A stretch of 64,000 bases of DNA from Entomortierella parvispora (taxonomy: Eukaryota; Mortierellomycota; Mortierellomycetes; Mortierellales; Mortierellaceae). Under the pieces are notes generated by a model. It saw only the letters and a list, made by a program, of their open reading frames with translations, had not been told where the DNA came from and did not search any database. The translations under genes were made by a program, and so were the position numbers. Below are positions 47,131 through 57,119 of this stretch, in pieces (the stretch's first letter is position 1; each line of letters opens with the position of its first letter). The stretch lies in assembly GCA_963573315.1 (NCBI GenBank), contig OY752142.1, positions 1,178,001 through 1,242,000 of the forward strand, read 5' to 3'.

Positions 47131-49428
47131 TTAACGAAAAAAATAAACCATGGTCATGGTGATCAGGCAGGTGAACCCCTGCATTGCAAAAAGCGATGAT
47201 GCTGCGTCGCCTCCACGACCACCCGTCAACCTCCATTTCGTTTCTGATGCAGAAGAAGGTCGAGCCAAGGATCCGACCTTACTATGGCCATTGGCTTCAC
47301 CGCCTTCACCATTCCGTAATCTCTCCTCCTCCTCTGCGGCTAGTTTAGCGTTCTCGATCTCCAAGGCCTTTTGCTTCTTTTCCTTCTCCATAGCTTCATC
47401 CTTCAAATCCTGCTCCTTTTGCTTCAACAAGACTCCCTTGAGGTTCGGTTGATTAGCAGCAACATCCATGGCAAATGATCCAACGCTGAGGTGCTGTGTG
47501 ATGTGAGCAGCAGGGTCAAGAACCGAATCTGCAGAGACAGGCTTGGGTGAATACGCCCAACAAAAGTCTTGTTCGGTTCCAGGAGTCAGCTTATGAGCAA
47601 GGTTCTTTGTCTTGATAGGGCGTGTGAACTGAACGATAAAAACCTTTGGGTCCGAAAATGGCATCCTGCCGCCGTTGGCTGACGCCTGAGCGTTTGGTCC
47701 ATTGTTCCCATTGTGAAGAATATATTCGTTGGGAGGATAGAGACTCGCCTCTGATATACGATCCCCCAACGGATTCGCGCTTTCATGGCCAACCACCAAG
47801 GGCTCCACATAAGCATGGCTTGTTCTTCTAGACAGAACCGCGCCACGCTTCAAGATCACTTTTTCATCCGAACTTGTTGCTGTAGGCCACATAATGATCA
47901 AGTCTGCCATCGTCATGGCATATCCGATTCCAAGAGAGATCCATCCCGTTGCGGCCAAGGGCCTTTCGATATGAAAGGTTGCAAACTGACCGTCGTCAGA
48001 AACTGTGACGTTAACACAAAATTGAGGAGTGCAGTGATGAGCACCCAGGACGTGAGGGATCAATCCTCGATTCTTGATAGAATCGGGAATAATGGTACCG
48101 GACTCTGGGTCATGCTCAGCAAGAACAGACGACGACTGAGACCGAAGTGTCTTGAAGCCATCCTGTGGTTGCTCATGGCCATCTTCTGGCAGCAATACCA
48201 CTGGAGGATTCATTTCGGTATTTTCGGGTCCTGTATTGGTGTCTGTCATGGTGTCGTCTTCATCCTCTTCGTTCTCATACGATAGCTGCGAAGAAGAGGT
48301 GACATGATGGTGGTGGCTCAGGTCAACAATGCGGTTATGTGATCGATCTCCTCGATTGCCAGTATCAGCACTGAATGTTGATTGTCCTCCGTCTTCCTTC
48401 TCCTCCTCCAACCACGCGTAGTTTTTGTTCAGTCTGTTTCTTGGTTGGTCGTCCTTTGCATTGTCCAACTTGGCCGCGGCATGTAAAGCCCACTCCCGAA
48501 CTTTCTTCTCCTCCCCATCGTTAAGAGGCGTGTTTTGCTGCAGCTGCTGTTCGTGCTGCTCCTGTACTTGTGCATGCTTCTTACTCTGCTCAATCTTGTA
48601 AGATTGAAGTTCAACGATTGCATCCGACTGGTATTGATCTAATAACGCGTTTGCCAGCGCATTTACGAGATCTGCCTCATTGTCCTCGATGATCGGTCCC
48701 TGATCCCCATTGTTTTCTGCTAGACAGTTCGGTATGTTTGAGGTTTCTAAGCAATGCATCAAGGCGCCCTGGTTCATTCCATCCTTAGGATCCACTGTTT
48801 TTCCTTTGCCTGTAGAAATTGCAACATCTGACAGGGATAGTTCTTTGCCGACAGATTGAGATAGAACAGTACGCCCCTGACCTTCTGTAATCGTTTCAAA
48901 TGGCGATGAAGGCTTCACATCGGCGGGTGTCGATACAAAAGACTGTGCCGATGGTTTCAAAATCGACTCATTGTCGTCATCCGATGTTTCCATCAAGACT
49001 GCGCCCTCGTTTTCTACCAGGTAAGAGCTCGAAAGATCAGGTGCAGGGACTGGATGGTCGAGTTCGAACCTTACAGGATATGGTGTTGCCACTCCATTGA
49101 TTATAGGAACCGTCAGTAGCGTCTGATGATCCTCATGGACTCGAGCAGAGAGAAGCCCTATGTCTGGCGCTTCAGTAATATCTTTTTTAGAAAGAAAAAA
49201 AGAATGTTGAGTACAAGTACATATTTTCTTTTCTATAGTCAAGTCGAAATTCTTCTGACAATCAAGAAGCAAAGAAATACCCTCGTACTGTGCGGCATTG
49301 GACATTAATGATCCGCCGGTAGTGCCAGCCAAGAAAATTGCAATTGTGGTCAACAGGACAGCATTTCCTGTTACACTCTTCGCTTTTTTCTTCATGGATT
49401 GGTCTCGGAGATGATACATCATACCCAC
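47131..49428 (-). CDS. secreted or anchored DOMON-domain protein
   Basis: Single long open frame, 765 aa. An N-terminal hydrophobic segment (about 20-40: GNAVLLTTIAIFLAG) reads as a signal anchor or signal peptide. Residues about 60-460 are low-complexity, acidic and Gln/Ser/His-rich without a domain. A DOMON domain occupies about 475-640: CVNVTVSDDGQFATFHIERP, ATGWISLGIGYAMTMADLIIMW and SRRTSHAYVEP. The Met and His in these blocks sit where DOMON cytochromes bind heme b. A charged coiled segment (about 665-715) and a terminal hydrophobic stretch (FTCLITMTMVYFFR) follow, possibly a GPI signal or tail anchor. No flavin or b561 partner domain is fused. A 39-nt intron-like piece near 49200 is too short to call. 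It is convergent with GatA (69 bp). Confidence 0.75.
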   Translation of the reverse strand: MGMMYHLRDQSMKKKAKSVTGNAVLLTTIAIFLAGTTGGSLMSNAAQYEGISLLLDCQKNFDLTIEKKICTCTQHSFFLSKKDITEAPDIGLLSARVHEDHQTLLTVPIINGVATPYPVRFELDHPVPAPDLSSSYLVENEGAVLMETSDDDNESILKPSAQSFVSTPADVKPSSPFETITEGQGRTVLSQSVGKELSLSDVAISTGKGKTVDPKDGMNQGALMHCLETSNIPNCLAENNGDQGPIIEDNEADLVNALANALLDQYQSDAIVELQSYKIEQSKKHAQVQEQHEQQLQQNTPLNDGEEKKVREWALHAAAKLDNAKDDQPRNRLNKNYAWLEEEKEDGGQSTFSADTGNRGDRSHNRIVDLSHHHHVTSSSQLSYENEEDEDDTMTDTNTGPENTEMNPPVVLLPEDGHEQPQDGFKTLRSQSSSVLAEHDPESGTIIPDSIKNRGLIPHVLGAHHCTPQFCVNVTVSDDGQFATFHIERPLAATGWISLGIGYAMTMADLIIMWPTATSSDEKVILKRGAVLSRRTSHAYVEPLVVGHESANPLGDRISEASLYPPNEYILHNGNNGPNAQASANGGRMPFSDPKVFIVQFTRPIKTKNLAHKLTPGTEQDFCWAYSPKPVSADSVLDPAAHITQHLSVGSFAMDVAANQPNLKGVLLKQKEQDLKDEAMEKEKKQKALEIENAKLAAEEEERLRNGEGGEANGHSKVGSLARPSSASETKWRLTGGRGGDAASSLFAMQGFTCLITMTMVYFFR

Positions 49429-49632
49429 TGATCTGCTAAAGAAGGGGTGGGTAAGAACAAAGGGCGGCTAGTTGAAGAAAGAGAAAAGTAGAAGAAAAAA
49501 AACATCTTTTTCGTCTGCAGAGAGAAAAAAAGGGGGGAGGAGGAGGGACACATTCCAGAGCATCATCAGCACGCATCTTGAGCAGTTCATGGAAAATATT
49601 CTATTCTTTCTTTTTTGACAAAGGTTCTTGTT

Positions 49633-52598
49633 CTACAGCAAATCCAAAAGATTGTTCGATTGTGTGCTTTGGGGCTTTGGCTGTTGCTGTTGCTGGGACA
49701 TTGGTGGGGACTGGCCAAATCCTCCAAATCCACCCAAATCGCCAAACAAATTGCCGTTGCTGTTATTGCCGGTAGCGTTGTTGCCGCCGTTCACGTTATT
49801 CTGGAGTTCATTCATACCGCCAAACGCCCCAGACATGTTGCCCATGTCAAACAGATCTGCATTGTAATTTGCAGGTGCTCTGTTTCCAGAGACCGGGGGC
49901 GAACTATACGCGGGCTGAATCTGAGGCTCTGGCGACTCAAAGTCCAGACCTAAAAGATCAGCCATGGCGTTTTTGGGTGCAGCTGCAGCTACAGATCCTG
50001 GAACAGGTGTATCCTCCCCGGCTATCTGCTCCTCATCCCTTGCACTATTGGTAACGAAAATGGAAAAACAAATTAAAACAACGTCACCTCAGTAAAATCA
50101 TGTATCAAAATGAGCGCTTACTCTTCTACAGCTGCTTTACGGACAGCATCCGCACTGAAAGCTTTGTTGCCCAAGAAAGCTCTAGGAGGCTTGTGATAGA
50201 CGGATGCCAGAGTGGAGATGTTACAGATCAGCTCATCCATCAGACCCGGAGCGATGCGGCTTACTCCTGCCAATCCATTGCTGGGTCCACGGCCAGATCC
50301 TGTAACGCCAGTTCCACCGCCAGATTCGACAGAGATTGGTGGCTTCTCAGAGAGTACTACAGCCTTGGCTGCTTGAGGATCGGTGGAAAGCAATCGCCAA
50401 TACACATAGGCTCGGTCGCGCGTATCGGGGTTGTCAATTTCCTGTGTGGCGGTCTGAAGGACTCTGTGCACCAGTTCCTGGGATTGTGAGGGCTTTTTCA
50501 AAAACAGCTTGACTGTGGCCGTTAACAACTGAAGCTGAACCTGCGAATTCTCTTCCAGAAATGTCTCCAGGAACGACTCAATCAACTCGACTGCATTTTC
50601 GATCCTCTCGGCATACTCTCCTAGGATCCAGATCAACGAGCCCTTGGCCTCAGGCTCATCCAAGGAGTCCAAATTTTGGCAAAGAGTTGGAATGATGGCC
50701 TCATATCTCTGAGGATACTTGCGGAATATGTCCTAAATGTGAAGGTGCTAGTGTCAGTCAAAATTCTCCGCAAGACGCCAGCATTGCTCCGTGTTCATTT
50801 TTTTTTAAGAAAACCGCTTACTTTGATGACAATGATGGCTTCCTGAACAACATAATTGACTTTTGTGTTAATGAGGTCCAGGAGCACATTGACACACCTC
50901 TCCGAGGCCTCATCTATCATGATGGCGCATCGTCCGATAGCCCGAACTGCTTTTCGAACAAAGTCGACGTCCACTTCCGAGGCGTACCTATGTTGCAAAA
51001 TGACAATTAGATATAGGGCAATTTAATGGCGTCAAAGAAAGGCGATCACGACCAAGAAAATGCCGTACTCTTTCAACTCGGAAAGGACCTGGTCAATATT
51101 TCTGCCGTTAGACAGTTTGATGATGATCTCGAGTTTTTCACGCTTGACGTATGGTGGGTCGTTATACTTGCAAAAGAAGACTCTGACATCGTTTTGGAGA
51201 ATATCGGGTCTCTTCTGTAGGATTAAGTTGATGTTCCTCAACGCCACGTATTGCACTTCAGGAGGAGAAGCAAGGAGAGAGACTATCAAGTGATAAAAAC
51301 TTAGAAATAGCTCGGGTATCTGTTCATCTGCTAGATATCAACGTTGGGTCCTTACCAAGGGGAGGAGACATCTTTTTGATCAGGGCCTTGACAAAATCTT
51401 CGTTCTTGAGATAGCGCAGATACATCATAATCACTCGGATAGAAGACAAAACGACGGATCCGTTCGCATGTGACAAACGGGGCACAACTCTCTCGCAGAT
51501 ATTCTCGGCCTCCTTGGAATCCACTGGTCGGTAGTCTGCCAACGAGGTCAAAATAGCAATTTGACCCCACTCTGTACACTCGTTCAGAGCAGCCAACATT
51601 TTGTTCATCGTCACCACGTTGACAACAAACACATCTCCGCCATTATCGATATTTGCTGATTCTTGCATCTCAGCCAGTGCAGTCACCGCGTTGGCAACAA
51701 CCATAGGGGTCGAATCCGACAAGAGCTCCTGCAGTATTTCCACGAATCCATTCTCGCGGGCCCTTTCCTGATCCAGATCCCAGAGTTTAGCCACCGCCAA
51801 TGCTGCGGTCTTGCGCACATAAGGATTGTCGTCCTGAAGACATTTCTTGAGCGGCTCGCAGACATGATCCAGGATCTTGTCGACACGGATGCAACCCATT
51901 GTTCGGATGGCGAGTGCTCGAATCAAGGGATTCAAATGATCCGTATCCTGGAGCGAGAGGAGAGGGAGGGAAAAAAATGTTAAAGACAGTTTAAAGATGT
52001 CCTGTGTGGGGTTATCTCCTTATCTCGGACGAACAACGCCATCGCCAAGCAATATTCATCATACCCTGACAAAAGTATTGACGGCCAAGATGACCAGATC
52101 TGGGTTGGATTTCGCATAGTTCATCAGGTACAAGTATACGAGTTTTTTCTAGTAATGACGATGTCGTACGTTAGCACGCGTGCCCCTGAGAACCTAGGAC
52201 GACATTGTCAAGGCCGAGTTTGTTCATACCATTTCCAAATCCTCGGTTTGCATGTTTTTGACGACCTGGGGAAATAAAGAGGAAACATCCTTGCCGACAG
52301 TCATGTTGGCAATCACCCTCTTGACAGCATCCTTGCGTCGCTCGCGGTACTCGCTGTTTAGCTCGACCAGCAACTCGGCATTCTCACCTGTTTGAGCAAG
52401 AGAACAACAGAAAGAGGTCAGTCGGGTCAAAAAGGCCAAAGGTTGGAAAAACAAGTGAGAGCAGGTCATGGTGTTTCCCTCGATGGATGCGCCCATGACT
52501 GAAGAATGGGTGCTCTGTCTCTACAGACATTTATTTTTATAAATGGTCATACCTTTGGTGCTGGTGGTAAAGAACTTTGGTTTGGAGAACACGTCCAT
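49633..52598 (-). CDS. APL2: AP-1 complex subunit beta (beta-adaptin)
   Basis: Large subunit of the AP-1 clathrin adaptor at the trans-Golgi/endosome. Eight exons: 52598-52553, 52387-52230, 52148-52065, 51947-51356, 51282-51069, 50987-50822, 50732-50122 and 50044-49633 (760 aa). The N-terminus [17 protein letters not shown] and trunk motifs [74 protein letters not shown] and [14 protein letters not shown] match beta1/beta2 adaptins. The hinge is Gly/Asn/Gln-rich and the protein simply ends NNLLDLL, a clathrin-box sequence, with no beta-ear domain. That is close to the length of yeast Apl2. AP-1 rather than AP-2 is an inference from the missing ear. The 611-nt exon 7 is the longest. Confidence 0.92.
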
Positions 52599-53006
52599 GT
52601 GAAGGGTTGGGAGAGCCTTGCAGCTGCGGTTACTTCTGATGGCGGGGAGGATGGAAGGGTGAACTTTTTGTCAGTAGTTGCCGGCGGGGAGAGCGGTGGC
52701 GAGATGTAGGGAAAAGAGGATGGATGAGTGACAAGATGAGGATGCGCCGGGCGCATGCTCATCATCATCCCTTTTCCCGCGTCAAAGAAAAAAAATGGCG
52801 GTCATGTGACTAGGTCGATTGCGGAGGTCACGTGGCGTCTTTTGCTTGCGCCATGGAGGGGTGTGCCATGACACTCCCCTCACGCGGGCATTTGCATTCG
52901 GTCGTCCTTCAATCCCTGCCTCCCTTCATCGCTTCCTTCCTTCCTTCCCTGCCATTCCTTCTGCCGCCCTTCATTGCCCTTCCTATACCACTGACAGACT
53001 TGTCAA
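52599..53006. promoter_or_regulatory. divergent promoter region, AP-1 beta / 53-kb gene
   Basis: A 408-bp region between the AP-1 beta and downstream start codons. A GTCATGTGAC/GGTCACGTGG pair at about 52801-52835 includes the E-box-like CACGTG (around 52829-52834), a common bHLH site in fungi. CT-rich sequence (52915-52990) leads into the plus-strand gene. Confidence 0.45.
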
Positions 53007-53787
53007 ATGACCTCCTTCAAATACGGCTACGCCTTGAGTATGCAGTTGTCCTCCACACTGTCGCCCTTCGTAGCCGCGCCCCTTTCACAAGTTTATCCGA
53101 AATATAACGTGCTCGTGGGAACTCCTGGCCCTTGTATAGAAAAGACTTTCTCAAGCCGGCTTCTTTTTTTTTCTCTGTTTCCATTTAGGCGACATCCCAG
53201 GGGACAAGAGGATCGTAACTCCCCCCATGCTTGGAGACAAAATCTCATTGTCTTTGGGCCACACCTCGACCTTTGTTTTTATCGGCACAAAGGCAGAAAT
53301 TCTCGAGTGGTTCCGGACTGTGGGGCCATCAAAGACCGTCCATGCGGTCCTCTTTTATGACCGCCCTGTAGGCGATCCACTGTCTCCGAAGGTTGACCTT
53401 GTATTTGACCTTTTACCGTACCCAAACCCAGACCTGACTTGGACCCAATACTACCAATCGTTCTATCGCTCAGATCCGACGCTGGAGCGCTACCGCCTAG
53501 AGATCCGGCCAGAGCAACCCAAGTACGACGCTGAGGTGGATGCGCTTTACAGGATGTATGCGAAGAATGGCGTCAACCTAGGGGAAATGGCGAAGGCGCT
53601 GGACAAGAAGTGGTCGCAGCCGCCGTCAAAGTCGTACCTGGACATGGTCAAGGAAGTGTTTATGGAGCGCGAGGAGGCGGATGAATACGCAGAGGAGGTT
53701 GCACAGCAGACCAAGAAGATGGATGAGGAGGGACGCGAGGTTGACCTCGAGGATATCGTGGTCGGGGTCCCTCAGAACAACAGTTGA
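53007..53787 (+). CDS. conserved-looking protein of unknown function
   Basis: Two exons, 53007-53037 and 53189-53787, giving 209 aa. The short first exon (MTSFKYGYAL) joins in phase to SDIPGDKRIVTPPML. The protein is soluble-looking and slightly acidic. Visible features: a beta-rich start (KISLSLGHTSTFVFIGTK), an AEILEWFRTVG helix, a Pro/Tyr/Trp-rich middle (PYPNPDLTWTQYYQSFYRSDP), and a helical, charged C-terminal third (SYLDMVKEVFMEREEADEYAEEV, quoted in part) ending in an acidic tail. No signal peptide or membrane segment. Codon use resembles neighbouring real genes and the splice junction is clean, so I believe it is a gene. I do not recognise the family and assign no function. Confidence 0.75.
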
Positions 53788-54218
53788 GCTGCATCATGGC
53801 GTGTCGGTCGTGTCTGTCGTGCACGGGCACCATCTTGACACTACTGCTGCTGGTTGATTGGTTGGTTGGAAATGGAACCCAGAAATACAGCAATCAAAAA
53901 TTAGCCTGCACGTGACCACCATGGGCCTGATCATCTGATGACCCCCCTTTGGGCTTTTGGCGAGGAGGAAGAGAGAGGGAGAGAGGGACGAAGAGAGGGG
54001 CAAAAAGGAGAAAGGGAAAAAGGAACGGTCCAACTGTGCGTGGACATGCTCTTTTTGTTCTGTCTTGCCTTCATTGCCTTCCTTCATTGCCTTCCTTCAC
54101 TCCCCTCCTTGGCTCCCTTCCTTCTCTTCCTTCCCTTCCTCCATCCTCTTTATTCTCTTCCTTCCCCTCCCTCGTAGCCACACACCCACACACACCCACA
54201 CACACCCACACACACCGC
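53788..54218. other. promoter region with CA-rich repeat
   Basis: A 431-bp gap between two plus-strand genes. It holds a GA-rich run (53960-54020), a CCTT-rich run (54062-54175) and a CACACCCACA repeat with 10-bp period at 54178-54216 abutting the next start codon. No coding signal. Confidence 0.5.
54178..54216. repeat. 10-bp CACACCCACA tandem repeat
   Basis: About four copies of CACACCCACA directly upstream of the ATG at 54219, so it would form the end of the 5' UTR of the type I membrane protein gene. The motif resembles short CA-rich leader repeats. No function can be read from it. Confidence 0.85.
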
Positions 54219-55416
54219 ATGAAGCTATTCTCTCTTGCAACGGCCCTTTTGGCCATGGTCGGTAGGTCCCCGCTGCATGCCCAGTTGCGCTCTCTCACTC
54301 GCTGCAACACTCCTCCCAGCCAGCGCTAATACCCCTCCGCCCCTTTTCCCCTCCATCTTGTTCTTTCCAGCCTTCACCTCAGCCCAGGACGTGGACAAGC
54401 GCCTGGTCGATATCTCTGACACAGAGTTGGAGGTCAAGGAGGTCCACACCAAGCCCAACGTCGACACATTCGTGGTCACTGTGCAGAGGACAGACGACCT
54501 TCTTGCGGACGACGGCACCTTCTTGGCCGAGCGCATCATGTCTGTCGCATTTGACTTTGATGTCCAGAACCACGAGGTAACGAAGTGTCCAACCCAACAG
54601 CGCCCCAATTCCTTGGCTCGGGCTGTGCAAGCAGTGACGCCGCTGTGCTCTGCGCTGCTCTGCTCTGCTCTGCTCTGCTCTGCTGGTGGTGTGTCTATCT
54701 GTGGTTAAACTAACAATGGTATTGCATTATTGCATCGTATATTCGCCTCTGTGTTTCAGGTCTTGATGAACAAGGTCCGCCTTCCTCTCGAGTCCGACGT
54801 GGACGAGCCTGTCACCGTCACCGTCACTGTCGAGGCAGGCGTCATTGTTGGCCCCGCCCTTGATCCAGAGACGCCAGTCCAGGACCTCATGGAGGCCTTT
54901 GACCAGGGTCTGGTCACTGTCCAGGTCACCGCCACAACCGAGTTTGTCACGGCCGAAGATGGCACCGTTGTCCGCCGCGTCACCCTCCAGGAGACTGTGG
55001 TCGAGGTCAATGGCCAGGAGATTGAGCAAACTGATGCCGCCCAGCAAGTGATCGAGATCATGGCCGACGGATCCCTTGGCTCTTACACCCCCCTGCCCTT
55101 TGGCAATGCCAAGAGCTGTGGCGACCAGGCTCAACAAGAGTTTGAGGACGCCCTCAAGTCGATTGATGAGTGGTTCCACTCGCTGAACTGGCCCGCGTTC
55201 GCTGGCGCCGGTCTGGTCGCGGCCTGCATGTTCATCTTCTCGGCCACTTCTCTCCGAGCCATTGTCCAGAAGCGCCGCGAGCTCCGTCGCCAGCAGGCAT
55301 ATGCCAAGGTGGGGCAGCTGGAAGAGGAGGAGGAGACGGCGTTTGTGGTGGCCGTCATTGACGACAAGACAGCCTCTGAAGACGAGGAGAAGAAGGCCTT
55401 CCTCAGCCGAGGATAG
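54219..55416 (+). CDS. type I membrane protein of unknown function
   Basis: Three exons: 54219-54261, 54371-54576 and 54760-55416 (301 aa). It starts with a cleavable signal peptide (MKLFSLATALLAMVAFTSAQ) that spans the first junction. The lumenal or extracellular part (about 20-225) is acidic and beta-prone (EVHTKPNVDTFVVTVQRTDD, VTVTVTVEAGVIVG, TVQVTATTEFV), with one Cys (KSCGDQAQQ). A single membrane helix at about 232-254 (FAGAGLVAACMFIFSA) is followed by a basic stop-transfer RAIVQKRRELRRQQAYAKVG and an acidic cytosolic tail. The topology is clear from sequence. I do not recognise a family. The second intron carries a TGCTC pentanucleotide repeat (54650-54685). Confidence 0.8.
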
Positions 55417-55706
55417 ACAAACCCCTCTTGCAGCAGCGAAGCATGCATACATTTAGCCCATTGCCACGTACAAAACACACATAGCCCATCTACATACATA
55501 CGTCGTTTATGATTAAAAAGTTCGCGTCGGCTCCCTCTTTGCTCATGTCGCCGGGCCGTCCGTCCGTCAGTCCGTCCGTCGTCTTTTCATCTCTTTGGGT
55601 CTTCATTCGGCTCTGCTCATTCCTCTTTCCTCTCCTGATTCAGAAGCATCCATCCATCCACGCACACGCATAATCATACATACAGACAGTCATACACACA
55701 TTCGTC

Positions 55707-56943
55707 ATGAAGGCCGTCATCATTGAGAAAACGTCGGCTCAGCCAGCCTACCACAACGCTTCGCTTGTCGAAGTCGCAAAGCCTGCAGACTTGGACCCGG
55801 AGCAGGCTTTGATCGAGATCCAGGCAGTCTCGTTCAACCATCGCGAGCTCTGGATCCGCAAGGGTCAATACCCTGGCATCATCTTTGGCTCGATTTTGGG
55901 AGCCGATGGTGTCGGCAAGATTGTCGATATCAAGCCAGCCACCGGTTCAAAGCTCAAAATGGGCGATCGGGTCGTGGTGATGCCCTCCGTTGGCTGGACC
56001 AAGGATCCCCGTGGGCCAGAGGAGGCCTACTATATTCTTGGAGGTGGACATGCTGGTGGCCTCTTTACAGAATACCACGTCTCACAGCAGGAGGATCTCT
56101 TCAAGGCACCCGAGCATCTGACGGATGCTGAAGCCGCAGCCTTGCCTCTGGCAGGCCTAACCGCATATCGTGCAGTCTTTACGAAGGGTCTTGTTTCCAA
56201 AGGCCAGAACGTGCTGATCACAGGCATTGGTGAGGATGATTACGGAGTAAAAGACATTGACGTCCACGTGGCCGGATCCATCTTTTGGTAGCAGCTAACA
56301 CGATCCTTTACTTTTCTCTTTTATGCAACTATAGGAGGTGGTGTCGCGCTAATGGCGTTGTCATTCTGCGTCGCCGCTGGTGCTAACGTGTATGTCACCT
56401 CATCAGACGACAACAAGATCATCAACGCTGTCCGTCTCGGTGCTCGTGGCGGGGTGAACTACAAAGAGGAGAAATGGGGGTCCAACCTACAGAGAGCTGT
56501 TGACGGAGAGCCATTTGATGTTGTGATTGATGGTGCTGGCGGCGATGGCTTCAAGACGTTTACCCAGATTCTGCGATTAGGAGGCATCATCGTGTCCTAC
56601 GGAATGACGGTGAAGCCCAAGGTCGACTACACCATGGCTGCAGTTCTCCGCAATATTGAGCTCAAAGGATCTACCATGGTACGTGTGTAATGCAATGTGG
56701 TATAAATAGCGAATTAAGCTAGGAGTGCGTTCTCATATTTTTTTTGTTTCCAATGCTGCAATTTAGGGGTCTCGACTCGAGTTCGAGGAGATGCTGCAGT
56801 TCGTGACCAAGCACAAGCTGCGCCCAGTTGTCAGCCAGGTCTGGCAGGGTCTGGAGTCTGCCGAGGAGGCCTTTGAGGTGATGAGGCAAGGGAGCCAATT
56901 TGGAAAGCTGGTGCTTCAGATCAAGAGCAGCTCCAAGCTGTGA
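55707..56943 (+). CDS. zinc-independent MDR oxidoreductase (quinone reductase/YogA-like)
   Basis: Medium-chain dehydrogenase/reductase superfamily member, likely NADPH-dependent. Three exons: 55707-56229, 56335-56678 and 56767-56943 (347 aa). The GroES-like N-terminal half shows SFNHRELWIRKGQYPG and GADGVGKIVD, where a zinc alcohol dehydrogenase would have Cys-Gly; the catalytic Zn ligands are absent. AEAAALPLAGLTAYRAVF and the nucleotide-binding VLITGIG-GGVALMALSF (completed across the first junction) form the Rossmann entry. DVVIDGAGGDGF and GGIIVSYGMT follow, and the C-terminus QGSQFGKLVLQI is typical of the family. The substrate is unknown; quinone or enal reduction is a family-level guess. 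The tail of the gene is followed by an AAAAT repeat (56995-57013). Confidence 0.9.
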
Positions 56944-57119
56944 ATGTCGAATGCTCTTACCGAACCAGAAGGAGAGAAGGGGGCAAAAGAACACAAAAAT
57001 AAAATAAAATAAAGGACTCAATAATAATGTCCCTAGTTTGTTTTATCTCACAATGATCTCTTCTTCTTCAACTGCATTCACATCCCATCCCATCCATACC
57101 CCTCCCCCCTCTTTCTGCA

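Noticed and set aside
49045-49080. tRNA B-box-like string GGTCGAGTTCGAACC
   Set aside because: It lies inside the DOMON coding frame, and no acceptor stem or anticodon arm could be folded around it.
49195-49240. 39-nt intron-like piece in the DOMON gene
   Set aside because: Shorter than any other intron in the window. The frame is open through it, so it was left as coding.
50987-51075. GC donor in AP-1 beta at the KEY|ASEV junction
   Set aside because: A canonical GT-AG alternative (AAAGA|GTACGG with acceptor ATAG|GTACGCC) gives exactly the same protein.
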